DNA of 64,000 nt from Areca catechu. Lineage: Eukaryota; Streptophyta; Magnoliopsida; Arecales; Arecaceae. Position 1 is the stretch's first letter. Each line of letters starts with the position of its first letter. Below the pieces are notes generated by a model that saw only the letters and a program-made list of their open reading frames with translations, did no database searches and was not told the DNA's origin. Position numbers and translations under genes: made by a program. This document shows positions 33,121-44,430 of this stretch, piece by piece. The stretch is taken from positions 61,932,748 to 61,996,747 of the forward strand of contig CM038038.1 of the NCBI GenBank assembly GCA_021397845.1. The letters are read 5' to 3'.

Positions 33121-34571
33121 TTTGAAAGAAATAAGGTTTGGATATTAGTTGATAGACCTAAAGACTACCTAATTATAGGAACCAAATGGGTCTATAGGAA
33201 CAAATTAGATGAACAAGGAAATGTCATTAGAAACAAAGCTAGATTAGTGGCTAAAGGATATAGTCAAGAAGAAGGTATAGATTTTGATAAAACTTATGCA
33301 CCTGTAGCAATATTAGAAGCCATTAGATTACTTCTTGCTTTTGCTTGCTACATGAATTTCAAACTTTTTCAAATAAATGTGAAAAGTGCATTTTAAATAG
33401 TTTTATTGTCGAACAAGTTTTTGTAGAACAACCACCGGGTTTTGAAAATTATGCTTTTCCAAACCATGTGTTTAAACTCAATAAAGCTTTATATGGTTTG
33501 AAACAAGCCCCTAGAGCCTAGTATGATAGACTTAGCACTTTCTTAATTGAAAATAGTATTTCAAGAGGAAATGTTGATAAAACTCTATTTATTAAAAAAA
33601 ATAATGATATATTAGTTGTATAAATATATGTTGATGATATCATCTTTGGTGCAACTAATGAAAGTTATTGTGAAAAATTTGCTAAGTTAATACAGGGAGA
33701 ATTTGAAATGAGCCTAATGGGTGAACTAAAGTACTTCCTCGGACTTCAAGTAAACCAAACAAAGGAAATGATCTTCATCAACCAATCCAAATATACCAAA
33801 GAAATCATCAAAAAGTTTGGTATGGAGACAAACAAACAAATGAACACACCCATGAGCCCATCATGCAGATTGGATAAGGATGAAAGTGGATCCAACATTA
33901 ACCAAAAGATATATCAAGGTATGATCGGATCCTTATTATATTTAACTACAAGTAGACTAGATATCTTATATAGTGTATGTGTATGTGCTAGATTTTAATA
34001 TAATCCCAAAGAAACACATATGCTTGCTGTTAAAAGGATATTAAAATACTTGAAAGGTATAAGTAATCTTGGTCTTTGGTTTTCAAAAAAATCATCTTTA
34101 AATTTAATTGGATTCTCTGATGCTAATTATGCTGGTTGTAAAATAGATAGAAAGAGCACTAGCGGTACTTATCAATTTCTAGGATTGAATTTAATCTCAT
34201 GGCACTGTAAGAAACAAAACTCGGTAGCATTATCTACTGCTGAGGCAGACTATGTTGCTGCAGGGAGTTGTTGTGCATAAGTGTTATGGATTAAACAACA
34301 ACTAAAGGATTTTGGTATTTCACAATGCAAAATTCCTATCAAATGTGATAACACAAGTGCTATAAATTTATCTAACAATCCTATTCAGCATTCTAGGACT
34401 AAGCACATAGAGATTAGACACCATTTTATTAGAGATCATGTTTTGAATGGTGATATAGAACTAGAGTTTATACCTACAGAAAAATAACTAGCTGATATCT
34501 TTACCAAGCCACTAAATCAAGATAGATTTGAGTTGCTTAGAGGAGAATTAGGGCTATGTTATCCATTCTAA
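33121..34571 (+). pseudogene. pol: Sire-2 reverse transcriptase-RNase H, broken
   Basis: The first 270 bases carry KWVYRNKLDEQGNV, KARLVAKGYSQEEGIDF and the VKSAF motif; a base is missing near 33392. In the next frame follow EQPPGF, ALYGLKQAPRA and an intact YVDD at 33627-33638, preceded by a TAA. From 33708 GELKYFLGLQVNQ, TSRLDILYSVCVCARF, LKYLKGISNL and the RNase H signature (DANYAGCKIDRKSTSG, NSVALSTAEADYVAA) are readable up to GLCYPF and TAA at 34569-34571, with stops at 33999, 34278 and 34488. This is better preserved than Sire-1 because nothing has inserted in it. Confidence 0.87.
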
Positions 34572-35031
34572 ATTTAGTAAACCTAAGGAAAAATTATCTA
34601 GAAAGCCTCCTATACTTATTCATGATTTTTGAACAACTTTCCATGAATTTCTCAGTGTAGTTGAATTAAACTACTGGACCATCTGATCTCTTTTGGAAAG
34701 TTTCTGTTCGAGTTGACTCAAGCAATCTTGCTCTGGTCGAGCCGGCTCGAATATTTGAATTTTGTGCTCTTGCTTTGGTCGAGCCAACTAAGTCTGTGCT
34801 TAGCCGACTCGGTTTATTTTGAGTTCGCTATGGTCGAGCCGACTCGGATATTTTTAGGGCAGAGCGAGCCAACTCAAAAGACGGGAAATCGCTATTTAAG
34901 AAAGTCTGATCTATCTTTTCTCAGTATTTCACTACCTCATCTTATTTTGAACACACTCTATATCTCTCGGAAGCTCTACCATTCTCACAGAAATCATTCC
35001 CTAAAGCTTAAAATCCTTTGATTCCTCTGCA
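34572..35031 (+). promoter_or_regulatory. Spacer between pol and third ORF with GAGCCGACTC/GAGCCGGCTC motifs
   Basis: These 460 bp have no ORF. Near 34736-34875 the motifs GAGCCGGCTC, GAGCCAACT, AGCCGACTCGG and GAGCCGACTCGG repeat, like the LTR array. Sire-1 has the same at 13095-13170. This could drive or process a separate ORF3 transcript; inference only. Confidence 0.4.
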
Positions 35032-36350
35032 ATGGCTCCTCGAAAGTATGTGAAGAAAGTTCTTCAACTCGGTGAATCAAGTAATCGCAGTACAGATGCA
35101 GGAGAAAGAAGGGAAAAGAGAAAGAGGTCCGCTCCAGTCCAACAAAACAAAGAAACTCCTTCTCCTCCCGGGTAGCATGTCTCAATGATCAATCGACCTG
35201 TCACCTATGGAAGAAGGATCGACTTTACATTCCTAGAGGAAATGGGAATGAAAATCGGACATTGGATAGAAAGCCAAGGGTGGAAGCATTTCCGTTCTTT
35301 AGACATACTGACCTACCCTTCACTGGTATGGACATTTTATGAGAATATTATTATTGAAGAATTTCATTTGGAATCAGTTGTCATGGGAAAAACAGTTATA
35401 ATTAATGAAGAAAGATTGAGCAAGCTGCTACAAATGCCAACGATTGGTGCTACTGAACTTCTTCTATCGAACAAGGAGCACATTCTGAAACTCATTTTGG
35501 AAAATGAGGAAGTGAGCACGGTCTGACATGTTCAAGCCAATCTACTGTAAAGGGAAATGAGGCTGCTGCACAGTATGATCAGTAGAATTTTCCTTCCTAG
35601 AACTGGCCATTTCGACTAGGTCAGTAAGAAGGACATGATCATCATGGGACATCTGATCAAAGAAGAGCCTCTCAACCTTCCCTATATAATGATGATCCAA
35701 ATGACTGAAGTAGCAAGGAAGGTCAAGTCCTATCTACCTTATGGTATGGTTTTCACTCTGTTATTAGAAGAGGCAGGAATTGATTTGTCAAATGAAATAG
35801 GCAAGCCACTACATCACTTTGATATCTACTCCTTCAACTCACTTAAAAGAATGGGTTATAAGTTACAAGAACGAAAATGGATTAAAAGATGCCTAGTTAG
35901 GTTGCTGCTACCATTTCTGAAGAAGATGAAGCTGCTACTGAAGAAAGGACTGAAGACACTATGATTACTCCATCTGAACTCAAAAATCTGATATTTTAAA
36001 AGATAGAAACTATCTCCAACTCTTTGATAGATCTTATGAATTCTGCAATTGAAGAAATCAGAAAGTCAGTTGACATTAAATTGCAAGAATTGAAATCTGA
36101 ACAAGAGCTTCATCAGCAAAAAGTGGAAAAAGAAATGAAGGATTTCAAGGAAGAAATCAGAAGCATTCTACTACAATCCCAGAAGGAAACTACTCCCACT
36201 GAAGATGTTTCTGAACAGATCATCAAAGAGTCACTTGACATTCCTATTCCTTCATCTGATATACCTAAATCTATCAAGACCAAGAAAGAACAAAAGCCAA
36301 GAAGACCAAAGATTTTAGAGCCCCTATTAGAACTAGATTCATGGATTTAA
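35032..36350 (+). pseudogene. Sire-2 third ORF, broken
   Basis: ATG 35032 (MAPRKYVKKV) opens a basic N-terminus. A TAG at 35173 interrupts, then 113 codons (35185-35526) give the domain shared with Sire-1 (GRRIDFTFLEEMGM, IESQGWKHFRSLDILTYPSL, FYENI, VIINEERLSKLLQMP). Later stops at 35524, 35548 and 35617 and a frameshift near 35900 follow. The C-terminal 110 codons (36024-36350) are K/E-rich heptads, likely coiled coil, ending in a basic stretch. Its tail is shorter than in Sire-1. No membrane segment or signal peptide is visible. The conserved N-domain suggests a real protein once under selection; its role is unknown. Confidence 0.65.
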
Positions 36351-37316
36351 AGTTTAAACCCCTGAAAACTAAGACCTCTGATAGAGTTATAGAGATAGGC
36401 TCTTCTTCTTCATCTGAGGAAGAAGAATAATAAGTTGTGTAGTTAGTCTTCTGGTTGTATTTCTGAAATGAATGTTTGTTCCACTTGTTATCTTTTACAC
36501 TTGCAATGTTTGTCCTGCAAAGTTTTTAATGAAATGAATGTTTTCTGTTTAGAAATTGTGCTTACTATGATGAGATTTTAATTAGAATTTCAAGTTTGAG
36601 AAAGTGAAATTATCTCAAATAAATATTAAATACTTTCTCAATCTATTTTAAAAATCTGAGCTTTATTTGAAATCACCTTTTTTATTGATTAACAAAAAGG
36701 GGGAGAATTATGAAAAATATGAAAAATCTCAAACAGAAATTGCGCTTACTATGATGAAATTTTAATTAGAATTTCAAGTTTGAGAAAGTGAAATTATCTC
36801 AAACAAATATTAAAGCCTTTCTCAATCTATTTTAAAAAATTGAGCTTTATTTGAAATCACCTTTTTGATTGATTGACAAAAAAGGGGAGAATTATGAAAA
36901 ATATGAAAATAATGGAAAATTAGCTCCTTATCAACTATTCTTAAAGTGTAATGAAAAAGGGAGAGCACAAAAATAATAGCACTGCTTAAATTACTTTAAA
37001 ATCTAAAGAAAGGGGGAGTTTCTCTTGAATGATTTTGCTCTGACTTATATTCAAATTAATCACATTGCACTAATCATAATTGCATATTTTAACTCTCAGA
37101 TACTCCATGTTTTTTGCTAATTATAATATTATAAAGCATGACAAGTTTAACACTTTGATGATGTATAGTAATATCATCTGTTGAGCTATGATTTCCTTTT
37201 AAATCCAATTAGCTCTGTTACATGTGAATATTTATGTCTCAAATACTGTTATACATGTAAAGTGTCTTACTGATTTTTCATGTCCAGTATTTTGTCATCA
37301 TCAAAAAGGGAAAGAT
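36351..37316 (+). other. Sire-2 3' non-coding region with purine tracts
   Basis: There is no gene here. Purine tracts lie near 36693, 36879, 36955 and 37012, with the functional one at 37302-37316 (AAAAAGGGAAAGAT). The tracts at 36693 and 36879 are copies made by the 184-bp duplication. Confidence 0.65.
36553..36920 (+). repeat. 184-bp tandem duplication carrying a polypurine tract
   Basis: 36553-36736 and 36737-36920 are highly similar (AAATTG(T/C)GCTTACTATGATG start, GGGGAGAATTATGAAAAATA end). Sire-1 has one copy at 15290-15440. Confidence 0.85.
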
Positions 37317-37348
37317 TGTTGATCCCATAAGTGATTTTGATGATAACC
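37289..37348 (+). promoter_or_regulatory. Polypurine tract enclosed by an inverted repeat, Sire-2
   Basis: TTTTGTCATCATCAAAA before and TTTTGATGATAAC after the LTR junction at 37317 repeat the arrangement of Sire-1. Confidence 0.7.
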
Positions 37349-39009
37349 AAATTTGGAGCATGTACATTTATTACTGACAACTCTCCAAGTGTTTGACAAG
37401 TTTTTGTAGGATGTATAGCATGTTCAAACTTCAACTCCTACATTTCGACTTTCTTGTTTGAGTTGTGTTATAAGTGTTATTGTAAAGAACCCAATCAAAA
37501 ATGCTAAGAAAAATCAAGTAAAAATGGTTACTTCAATAAGTGTGTGTGTCTTAGATTTTGTTTTGAGTTGGTTTGTGTAAAATTATAAAAGAGTTGGTAA
37601 GAGTTTTATTTAAGTTCAAATTATAAAAATCCTGAAGAAGACACTCAAGCCGACCCAAGAAAAGAAGAGCTGACTCTGCTTACTGGCACGCAGCAAGGAT
37701 TTTGGAACGTAGCAATCCGAGCCGACTCGATGGAAAGCGAGCCGACTCGATGGAAAGCGAGCCGACTCTAGTGAATCCGAGTCGACTGGAATCAGTCCGA
37801 GCCTACTCCTCCAGAGTCCATTTCCTAAAGGTTTCTGAGAATAGCCAAGCGAACCAACCCGACCTAGAAAGAGCTGACTCTGCCAAACTTAATTTCAAAA
37901 GCCTGAGAAAGTGAGCCGACCCGAACTGCACGAGCCGACTCTTCCAGAGTAAGGTTTTCTAAACCTGAGAAGAAGAGCTGACCCAAGCTAAAAGGAACCG
38001 ACTCCTCGAGTTCAAGTTTTTCAAGATTCAAGTTCGAGCGGACCCGACCTGTAAAGAGCTGACTCGTCCAGAATGACATTCTGCACCCTGAGACAAAAAG
38101 CCGACTGCATTGAAGAAATGACGACTTGACCTATTGACTCGAAGGATCCGAGCCGACTCGAATGTCGCTTCCAAGTATTTAACGGTTAGTTCCAGAATTT
38201 ATTTTTGAATGCTTAAAAGTGCTCCAATAGTCAAAAATCATTCTCCAACGGTCTACAACGGCTAGAACTAGCTTGGGATGATGTAAGACTTTAAATTTGA
38301 AGGATTTGGACTTCCTTGAAGCAATCAATAAGAGAGTTTTTCAAGAAAAGAGAGCTTCATTGAATATCCAACCAACCACAAAAAAACGAATATTCAAGTC
38401 TGCATTCAAGCCTTCAACAACTCTGATATAAAGCTTGAATCATCTTTAGAAGAAGCCACTGAAGTCATTAAAGCTTATTCAAGTGCATTCAAGTGGACTT
38501 TCAACGAGCTACACCAGCAACTATCCGACAACTTGAGTTTGTCATTTATTGTTGCATTTATTTTCAATTCAATCTTTGAATTGTTGGGTTATTAGTGAGC
38601 CCGATTGAAAAACCAAATAGGTTATTGGTGATCCTGTGAAAACCAAGTTGGGTTTCTTTGATGAGCCTGTTTAAAACCAAAGGGTGTTGGGTTTTCTTTG
38701 GTGATCCCGTAAAACCAAAGTGTAGAGGTTTTGGATTGTGATCCTGTAAAACAATCCTACTGTATTTGGATATAAATATAGTGAAAATTCCAAGTGATAT
38801 CTTAGGTAGTGGATGTAGGAGCTGGGTTGCTCCAAACCACTATAAATTTGGTATGTTTGTATTGTGCTTTCTCTACTCTATTTAGCTTCTACATTTTATA
38901 ACTCTATCACAGCACTTACCGCTTGCAAAGGATTCTGAATAGTACATTTATTGCTTTAAATTTTTAAATTTTCAATTCATCCCTCTCTTGGGTAGTCACC
39001 TGGGCAACA
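37317..39009 (+). repeat. Sire-2 3' LTR
   Basis: TGTTGATCCC start, GGGCAACA end, then CCTTG. It carries the AGCCGAC array at 37640-38165, including a 20-bp tandem duplication (TCGATGGAAAGCGAGCCGAC at about 37727-37765). Confidence 0.9.
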
Positions 39010-39014
39010 CCTTG

Positions 39015-39464
39015 ACTATTATGGCACCGCCTGATTCACCAAACCAACTAGTCCTAGTTTTTTTCCGTAGTACCACGGGTCCTAGTTATTTTAGAACTTT
39101 CTTAGCTACTCATCTAGAACACCTTGCTGCACCAATTTAAATTAATTTTATACCAACTTGACTAACACTAAGTAGAAACTAGAAATAAAAAAAGAAAAAG
39201 CTAACTAGGATATATATAATCGTAGTATGGCTTGACTACGCAACACAACCCCACCTAAAGAAGAAGTAAACAAGCCATTTTTAAGCCCTATTTCTACCTA
39301 ACTTTGTATTACTTTGAGCTTGCTCATGTGATTGCTTATGCTCTATTGAAAATTTTGAATTGGATTCCACTGGACCAAGCCTTGTCCATTTGCTGCCTTG
39401 CAACGAACGCATCGTACCGTTGCCAAGACTCTTTCAACTTTAGTGGGCCAACCATTCGTCCACC
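39015..39464. other. Sequence between Sire-2 and the hAT element
   Basis: No gene, repeat family or motif is recognised apart from an A-rich run near 39190 and an ATATATATA near 39212. It continues the flank at 21935-22096. Confidence 0.5.
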
Positions 39465-39556
39465 GTTGCAGGCAGGGGCGGACCGCCGGGGGACACTTTC
39501 AACTTTAGTGGGCCAACCATTCGTCTTCCGTTTCAGGCAGGGGCGGGCCGTCGAGG
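39427..39556. repeat. 65-bp tandem duplication across the hAT left end
   Basis: 39427-39491 (host flank, target site, TIR) is repeated at 39492-39556 with few changes. The second copy therefore contains a false flank/TSD/TIR inside the element. Confidence 0.85.
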
Positions 39557-39561
39557 GACCC

Positions 39562-39574
39562 GGGGGGGGGGGGG
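39562..39574 (+). other. Run of 13 G
   Basis: A pure G run is followed by CGGGTGGGGG. It could form a G-quadruplex and is also a likely place for sequencing length error. Confidence 0.7.
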
Positions 39575-40383
39575 CGGGTGGGGGTTTGAGATTGTGGCTC
39601 TTATAAATTTTTAAATATGTATAAAAATGAACCGTCGAGATGGCAAGGAGACCCCTCGCCTCCATAATTTATTTAATTTTTTTATAAATTAAGATTTTAT
39701 ATAAATTTTTAAATATATATATATTTATATTTATATATTTGGTCCTTCTAAATTTGGAGATATTAAATATAATTTAAAATTTTTTTAAAAAAAATTAAAA
39801 TGAAACAAATACTATAAATCAACTTTTTCTACTTGAAAGTTGGATCACTGCCAATTTTATTTTTGATTTTTATTAAATTTTTTTCATAATTTTTTAGGAG
39901 AAAACAGAATTTTCTTTTTATTATTCAATCAGCGTCCATCTCCAGAATTCATCATAGTCGAAACCACTACACGCAGTCAGAAAAATTTCATTCGCCACAT
40001 CGATGGATAAAATGGTGGCCGAACTTGTCATGTGATGTGATCAACAGAACGCTCCCATGATGAGATCAGGCGGTTGCACATATACAGGATCGGATACCAT
40101 CGATGCACTGGTCTATGACTGCCATCTTGGTAGCTTTCGTTAGCCTCGCTGCACTGACGAACATTGTGTGCGGTGAAGCCGCACACCGTCTTAGTGGCGG
40201 ATCCATCGCGTAGCATAATTGAATCTTGAAGGGCACGAGCGGGTGGGTGCCCATCATGCCCTAGGCTCCCACCAATGCTACTGTACTCACATCCCATCAT
40301 CTTTGGAACCATCATCTTGTATAGCGCCAACGGTACTTGGCATGACGCTGCCACTATTGTAGCCAGTGCGCGCATCCTCTACA

Positions 40384-40630
40384 AGTCCATGATGCTTATT
40401 ATTCTTCCGATTTCAACTACTACTATAGAGAAAATATTTTCAAAAATAAAGATTATCAAGACCAGATTATGCAACAAATGAAAGATGCTTTTTTTATTGA
40501 TTATTTAGTCACTTATATCGATAAGGAGATAACTGAAAATTTTATGATACATTCAATTATTAATGAATTTAATCTTATGAAACGAGATAAATATAATTTA
40601 AATAATATTTATAAAAAATATTTAAATTAA
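40384..40630 (+). pseudogene. hAT transposase C-terminal dimerization region (remnant)
   Basis: The frame reads IILPISTTTIEKIFSKIKIIKTRLCNK to a TGA at about 40482. One base off, MKDAFFIDYLVTYIDKEITENF continues to TAA near 40630. This is the LP(V/I)STA...ER.FS..K..K..LRN dimerization motif of the zinc-finger/DUF4371-type hAT transposases, with the following E-I-A-E-type helix. A single-base loss explains the shift. DDE catalytic residues and zinc finger are not in the element. Confidence 0.75.
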
Positions 40631-40756
40631 TTTTAATTATTTATTAATATTATTTATTTTTATATTTTTTGTTCTCTCTAAGAAAAGTTGGTATGGTCCG
40701 CCCCTGGTTGCAGGATCTTATTTTGTTGAGATAAATAATTTGGTATGTAATAATAT

Positions 40757-41797
40757 GAGAAATTCTTTGTGCACCGCGTGCAGTGCAGCAAATCCAGCGT
40801 GGCTTACACCACACGTTCCTATTGGTCCAAAAATATTCACTGTAGCATGATGGGACAAAAGCTGAGATGATTAGCATTAATTGAAATTTTCGTCCAGACT
40901 AAAATATCCTTACGACATCCTAGTTCAAAAGCTACGACACCCCAGTTCAAAATTTATGACATCCTGGTTCAAAAAATGACCTGAAACAGTATTACGACAT
41001 CCTATTTCAAAACCTACGACACCATAGTTCAAAAACTATGATATCCTGGTTCAAAAATAACCTGAAATAATATTACGATACCATAGTTCAAAACATACGA
41101 TACCTTAGTTCAAAACCTACGACATCCTGGTTCAAAAATGACCAAAAATAGTATTACAACATCCTAGTTCAAAACTTACGACACTCTAGTTCAAAACCTA
41201 CGACACCCCTGCAGAAATTATAAATTAAAACCAGAAATAGTATTACGACATCCTAGTTCAAAACCTACGACACTCTTGCAGAAAAATATAAATTAAAACC
41301 TGAAACAGTATTACGATATCTTACTTCAAAAGTTACGACACCCTGGTTCAAAACCTACTTTTCTGCAGAAAAATATAAATTAAAACCTAAAACAGTATTA
41401 TGACATCCTAGTTCAAAACCTATAACACCCCTGCAAAAAAATATAAATTAAAACCTGAAACAATATTATGATACCTTAGTTTAAAAGCTACGATACCCTA
41501 GTTCAAAATCTACGACATCCCTGCAAAAAAATATAAATTAAAACCTGAAACAGTATTACAACACTCTAGTTTAAAAACTAAGACATCCTATTTCAAAACC
41601 TATGACACCCCTGCAGAAAAGTGACCGGAGAGAATGATATTTTGATCTGAACAAAAATTTTAAATAAAAACTGAATAATAATTAATACTAGTTATGCTTA
41701 GCTTTCATCCCATTATATTATAATGAATATATTTAAATTAATAAAAAAATATGATACGTACTGAATTTTCTGTACCGTATATGATAAAGACTTTACC
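40757..41797. mobile_element. Non-autonomous Mutator-like element (MULE/MITE) with internal tandem array
   Basis: The left end GAGAAATTCTTTGTGCACCG and the right end (reverse complement GGTAAAGTCTTTATCATATA) are imperfect inverted repeats. Weaker similarity continues inward for over 100 bp (for example ATGGGA...AAAGCT...GCAT/TATTAATT on both sides). Perfect GTAATAATAT flanks it (40747-40756, 41798-41807); 9-10 bp duplications are typical of Mutator-like elements. There is no ORF. The AT-rich duplication could arise by chance, which limits confidence. Confidence 0.65.
40908..41625. repeat. Degenerate tandem array in the MULE-like element
   Basis: Phrases TACGACA(T/C)CCTAGTTCAAAACC, about 22 bp each, combine with ATATAAATTAAAACCTGAAACAGTATTACGACA-type blocks into a higher-order repeat of about 65-130 bp. 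Individual units are diverged. Confidence 0.75.
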
Positions 41798-41807
41798 GTA
41801 ATAATAT

Positions 41808-42929
41808 TGCACTCTTCTTTGTAGCTCAAAAGGCTGTCTGCTGATCGGGGAACAGGCAATCCTGGACCACAGCCAATTTGTATGGACCACAAATTGGACT
41901 GTACGGTACAATGGTCCCACGTTTCGGGTGCATGAGGTAGCATTAAAAGCCTGGGCACCCAAATTTCTTTTTTTAAATAAGAAAACTCCACGTGAGGAAA
42001 ATCGTGATTACAAACTACGCGAAGGACCAGTCCACCATACGGGTTAGTGGTGTCAGTCATGGCAACGTCTGGGGATATTTGACAGCGATGGCTAGCTAAC
42101 CCGCTGGGGGAAAGGAACAGGAATCGTACGAATGGATCCCGACCATCTGATCGTCGTGGGTAATATGATTTTGGGCATAGGGACAGATCTTGACCGCTTA
42201 ATGGGTGGCCGATTCCAGCATGGGACAGCCGTTACGGATCGAGACAGGACCACGCAAGAAAATTCTCCGCTTGGAAGCCCGCATGCGGCGCCAAGAACGG
42301 GGCAGTTGGGGGATATCTAGGTTGGTGGCGGGCGTCATGAGCCACGTGGGGCCGCCCAAAGCAATTTAGGATGGTTGAGTCGGACCTGTGTCAGGTCATT
42401 GCATGGTACCGCAGTAATTCGCGGCCACCATGCAAGACCAATAAATTGAATGGTAATCGGACAATGGCGATCATATATATGACCTATGATATATGGAATA
42501 TTTTGGACATCTCATATGATACTTCGGAATATGATATATACATCTCATATACGAATAGTGCAGTTCCTGAGCTCCACTCCAACGATGATCACTACATCTA
42601 CTGACCTTTGTGCCTAACTGTCCAGTGGATCGGCTCATTCCTGTGTCGTTTCCATCATCTGGAGTATAAATCTCCAACCCTTAGCCCACTTGTGGGCCCA
42701 CCAAGCAAACCAAGTTAAACACCGGGGCATGTTTTACAGCGCTACTGCCAGACCCAATCCACCTGGGCACATCTCCTCACATGATCAATCTCGGAGATTT
42801 TAATTTGAATGGGCTTAATTAAGGAAATAGATGTCATCGACAATAATATTATCGAAAGTTGCATCCCCACTCACAATCCCCGAAAGGGGATCATGATAAT
42901 AATCCTGCTATATTGTGATTGTAGCATGG
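41808..42929. other. Low-copy-looking intergenic stretch
   Basis: No retroelement phrase used elsewhere in the window recurs here, and no ORF above about 115 codons exists. It holds a CACGTG G-box near 42340 and a CCACGTGAGG near 41989, TA-rich stretches at 42475-42560 and a near-palindrome CGACAATAATATTATCG near 42838. It may be old intergenic or promoter DNA. No transcript can be argued for. Confidence 0.4.
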
Positions 42930-43919
42930 TATTGCCGCCTAGATCGCCGTGGTCGATAGCTCTTACGTGTACTAGGTAAGTGGGCTCCGTGCCAGCATCA
43001 CCGGACTCGTTGGTCGGAGACGATCAAGAAAAATATAGTCGTAGTTGGGATGAAAGAAGCTTGGTACTGTGGTGGTCCTCCTGTGGGCCTCTCCGGTGAG
43101 GAGTAATCTTCCTCCTTATTATCCCTCCGTTGGACGATACCTGCAAAACAGGGAAGACCTGCGCCGGGAATTCTGACAAAGACACTCCGACGATCAAGTC
43201 AGTGGGACGATCGAAGGAAATAAGGGACCTTTGAGGTGGAAAGCTTGGGGGATTCTCTGCTGCCAGAGGGTGATAGATAATGTAAGAATGAAGAGAGTGT
43301 GTTGTCTCTTCTTTACCTCTTCTTACCTCTTCCTGCTGCTCTTATGTAGACGAGTGGCTCTTGGTGTTCAGAGAGGCACGTTCTTCTTGGTATAGGCCTG
43401 TGAGGCTTCTGCAGGCTTAGGAGGCTTAGATAGGTTGGTCAACCTTCTCCTTCCAGGTGGTTCAGGAGTTTGGTGAAGGGGCACAGTGCCTTGGATAGAA
43501 CACACCTTCCTAATTGGTGTAAGTTGTATTCCGGGGGCTTTAATATAGCCCTTCTTTGTAGGTGGCGTTGCAGAGCCTGCGATGGAGCCAATCAGACCGT
43601 GACACGCGGGTCGAAACTAGTCAGACATAGGCTCCCCGTGCGTACGGTTTGAGGTGCGCGGCGCGAGGCTTCTCCCGCAAAAGGTCCGAGGTGCATGGCA
43701 GCAATCGCGTGGACCGAGGCGCGGCATGCAGGGTCTCTCCCATGCAAGCGGTTCTGGGTGCCGGAGCTGGCGGATATGAGATGCGTCCTGTGGGTGGAGC
43801 CGGACCGGGCGAGGGTAGAACAGAGGCATGCCGTACCGACGCGAGGGCGCACCGGGCGGAGCCGGAGTCGATCGGGTGTTCTGGACTGGGCGCGGAGGTG
43901 AGCCGGGCACCGGAGCGAG

Positions 43920-44430
43920 CGGAGCCGGAGTGGACCGGCGCGGGCGTGCCATGGACGTGTGCTGGCACGGGCTTGGCACAGGCGGAGTCGAGGTGCCGAC
44001 CTTGGCGGCGGACCCGGGAGTCGGAGCTGACCGACGCGGGCGTCCCGCCGGACTCGGCCAGACTGGATGGAGGATCGCCGGGCCGAGCCGGGCCGGACGG
44101 AGGACCACCGAACTGGCGGGGGTCGAAGCCGAGGTGATGGATGGAGCGGGGGCATTCCCAAGCGTAGAGGCGAGGTGGTGCGGTCCCTTGCGGGCGACCG
44201 GGCGCCGGAGTGGGCGAAGCCGGAGTGGACTGGCGCGGGCATGCCGTGGACTTGTGCTGGCACGAGCTTGGCATGGGCGGAGCCGAGGTGCCGACCTTGG
44301 CGACAGACCCGGGAGTCTGAGTGGATCGGTGCGGGCGTCCCGCTGGACTGGGCAGGACAGGATGGAGGACCGCCGAGCCGGACGGAGGACCTCCGAACTG
44401 GCGGGGGCCGAAGCCGAGTTGGACTAGGCC
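43920..44430. repeat. ~300-bp tandem duplication in the LARD LTR
   Basis: 43920-44218 (from GCCGGAGTGGACCGG through GAGGTGCCGACCTTGG to the GGGCGAA end) recurs in 44219-44430. The 5' LTR has the same pair at about 52355-52870, so the duplication predates insertion. Confidence 0.75.

Larger units (their letters stand above)
22097..39009 (+). mobile_element. Sire-2: complete, decayed Sirevirus with Sire-B nested in its 5' LTR
   Basis: The 5' LTR starts at 22097 (TGTTGACCCCATAA), is broken at 22127 by Sire-B and resumes at 27915, ending at 29559. The 3' LTR is 37317-39009. CCTTG flanks the element (22092-22096, 39010-39014). LTR lengths are 1676 bp (joined) and 1693 bp. Gene order and sequence closely follow Sire-1: gag, protease, integrase, RT, RNase H, third ORF, then purine tracts. 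Without Sire-B it is about 11.1 kb. Confidence 0.9.
39473..40706 (+). mobile_element. hAT-superfamily transposon remnant
   Basis: The ends are CAGGGGCGGACC and its inverted copy GGTCCGCCCCTG (40695-40706). They are flanked by the perfect 8-bp duplication GTTGCAGG (39465-39472, 40707-40714), the hAT hallmark. Inside, the C-terminal part of a hAT transposase is still readable at 40380-40630. At 1.23 kb it lacks the catalytic core, so it is an internally deleted copy. Terminal inverted repeats and TSD are seen directly. Confidence 0.9.

Noticed and set aside
40275..40383. Upstream extension of the hAT frame as coding
   Set aside because: Only the part from about 40384 resembles a hAT transposase; the earlier residues show no similarity I recognise.
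42430..42640. Possible promoter with TATA-rich words for a host gene
   Set aside because: No ORF or splice-like gene structure follows before the LARD LTR at 42930; AT-rich words alone are not evidence.
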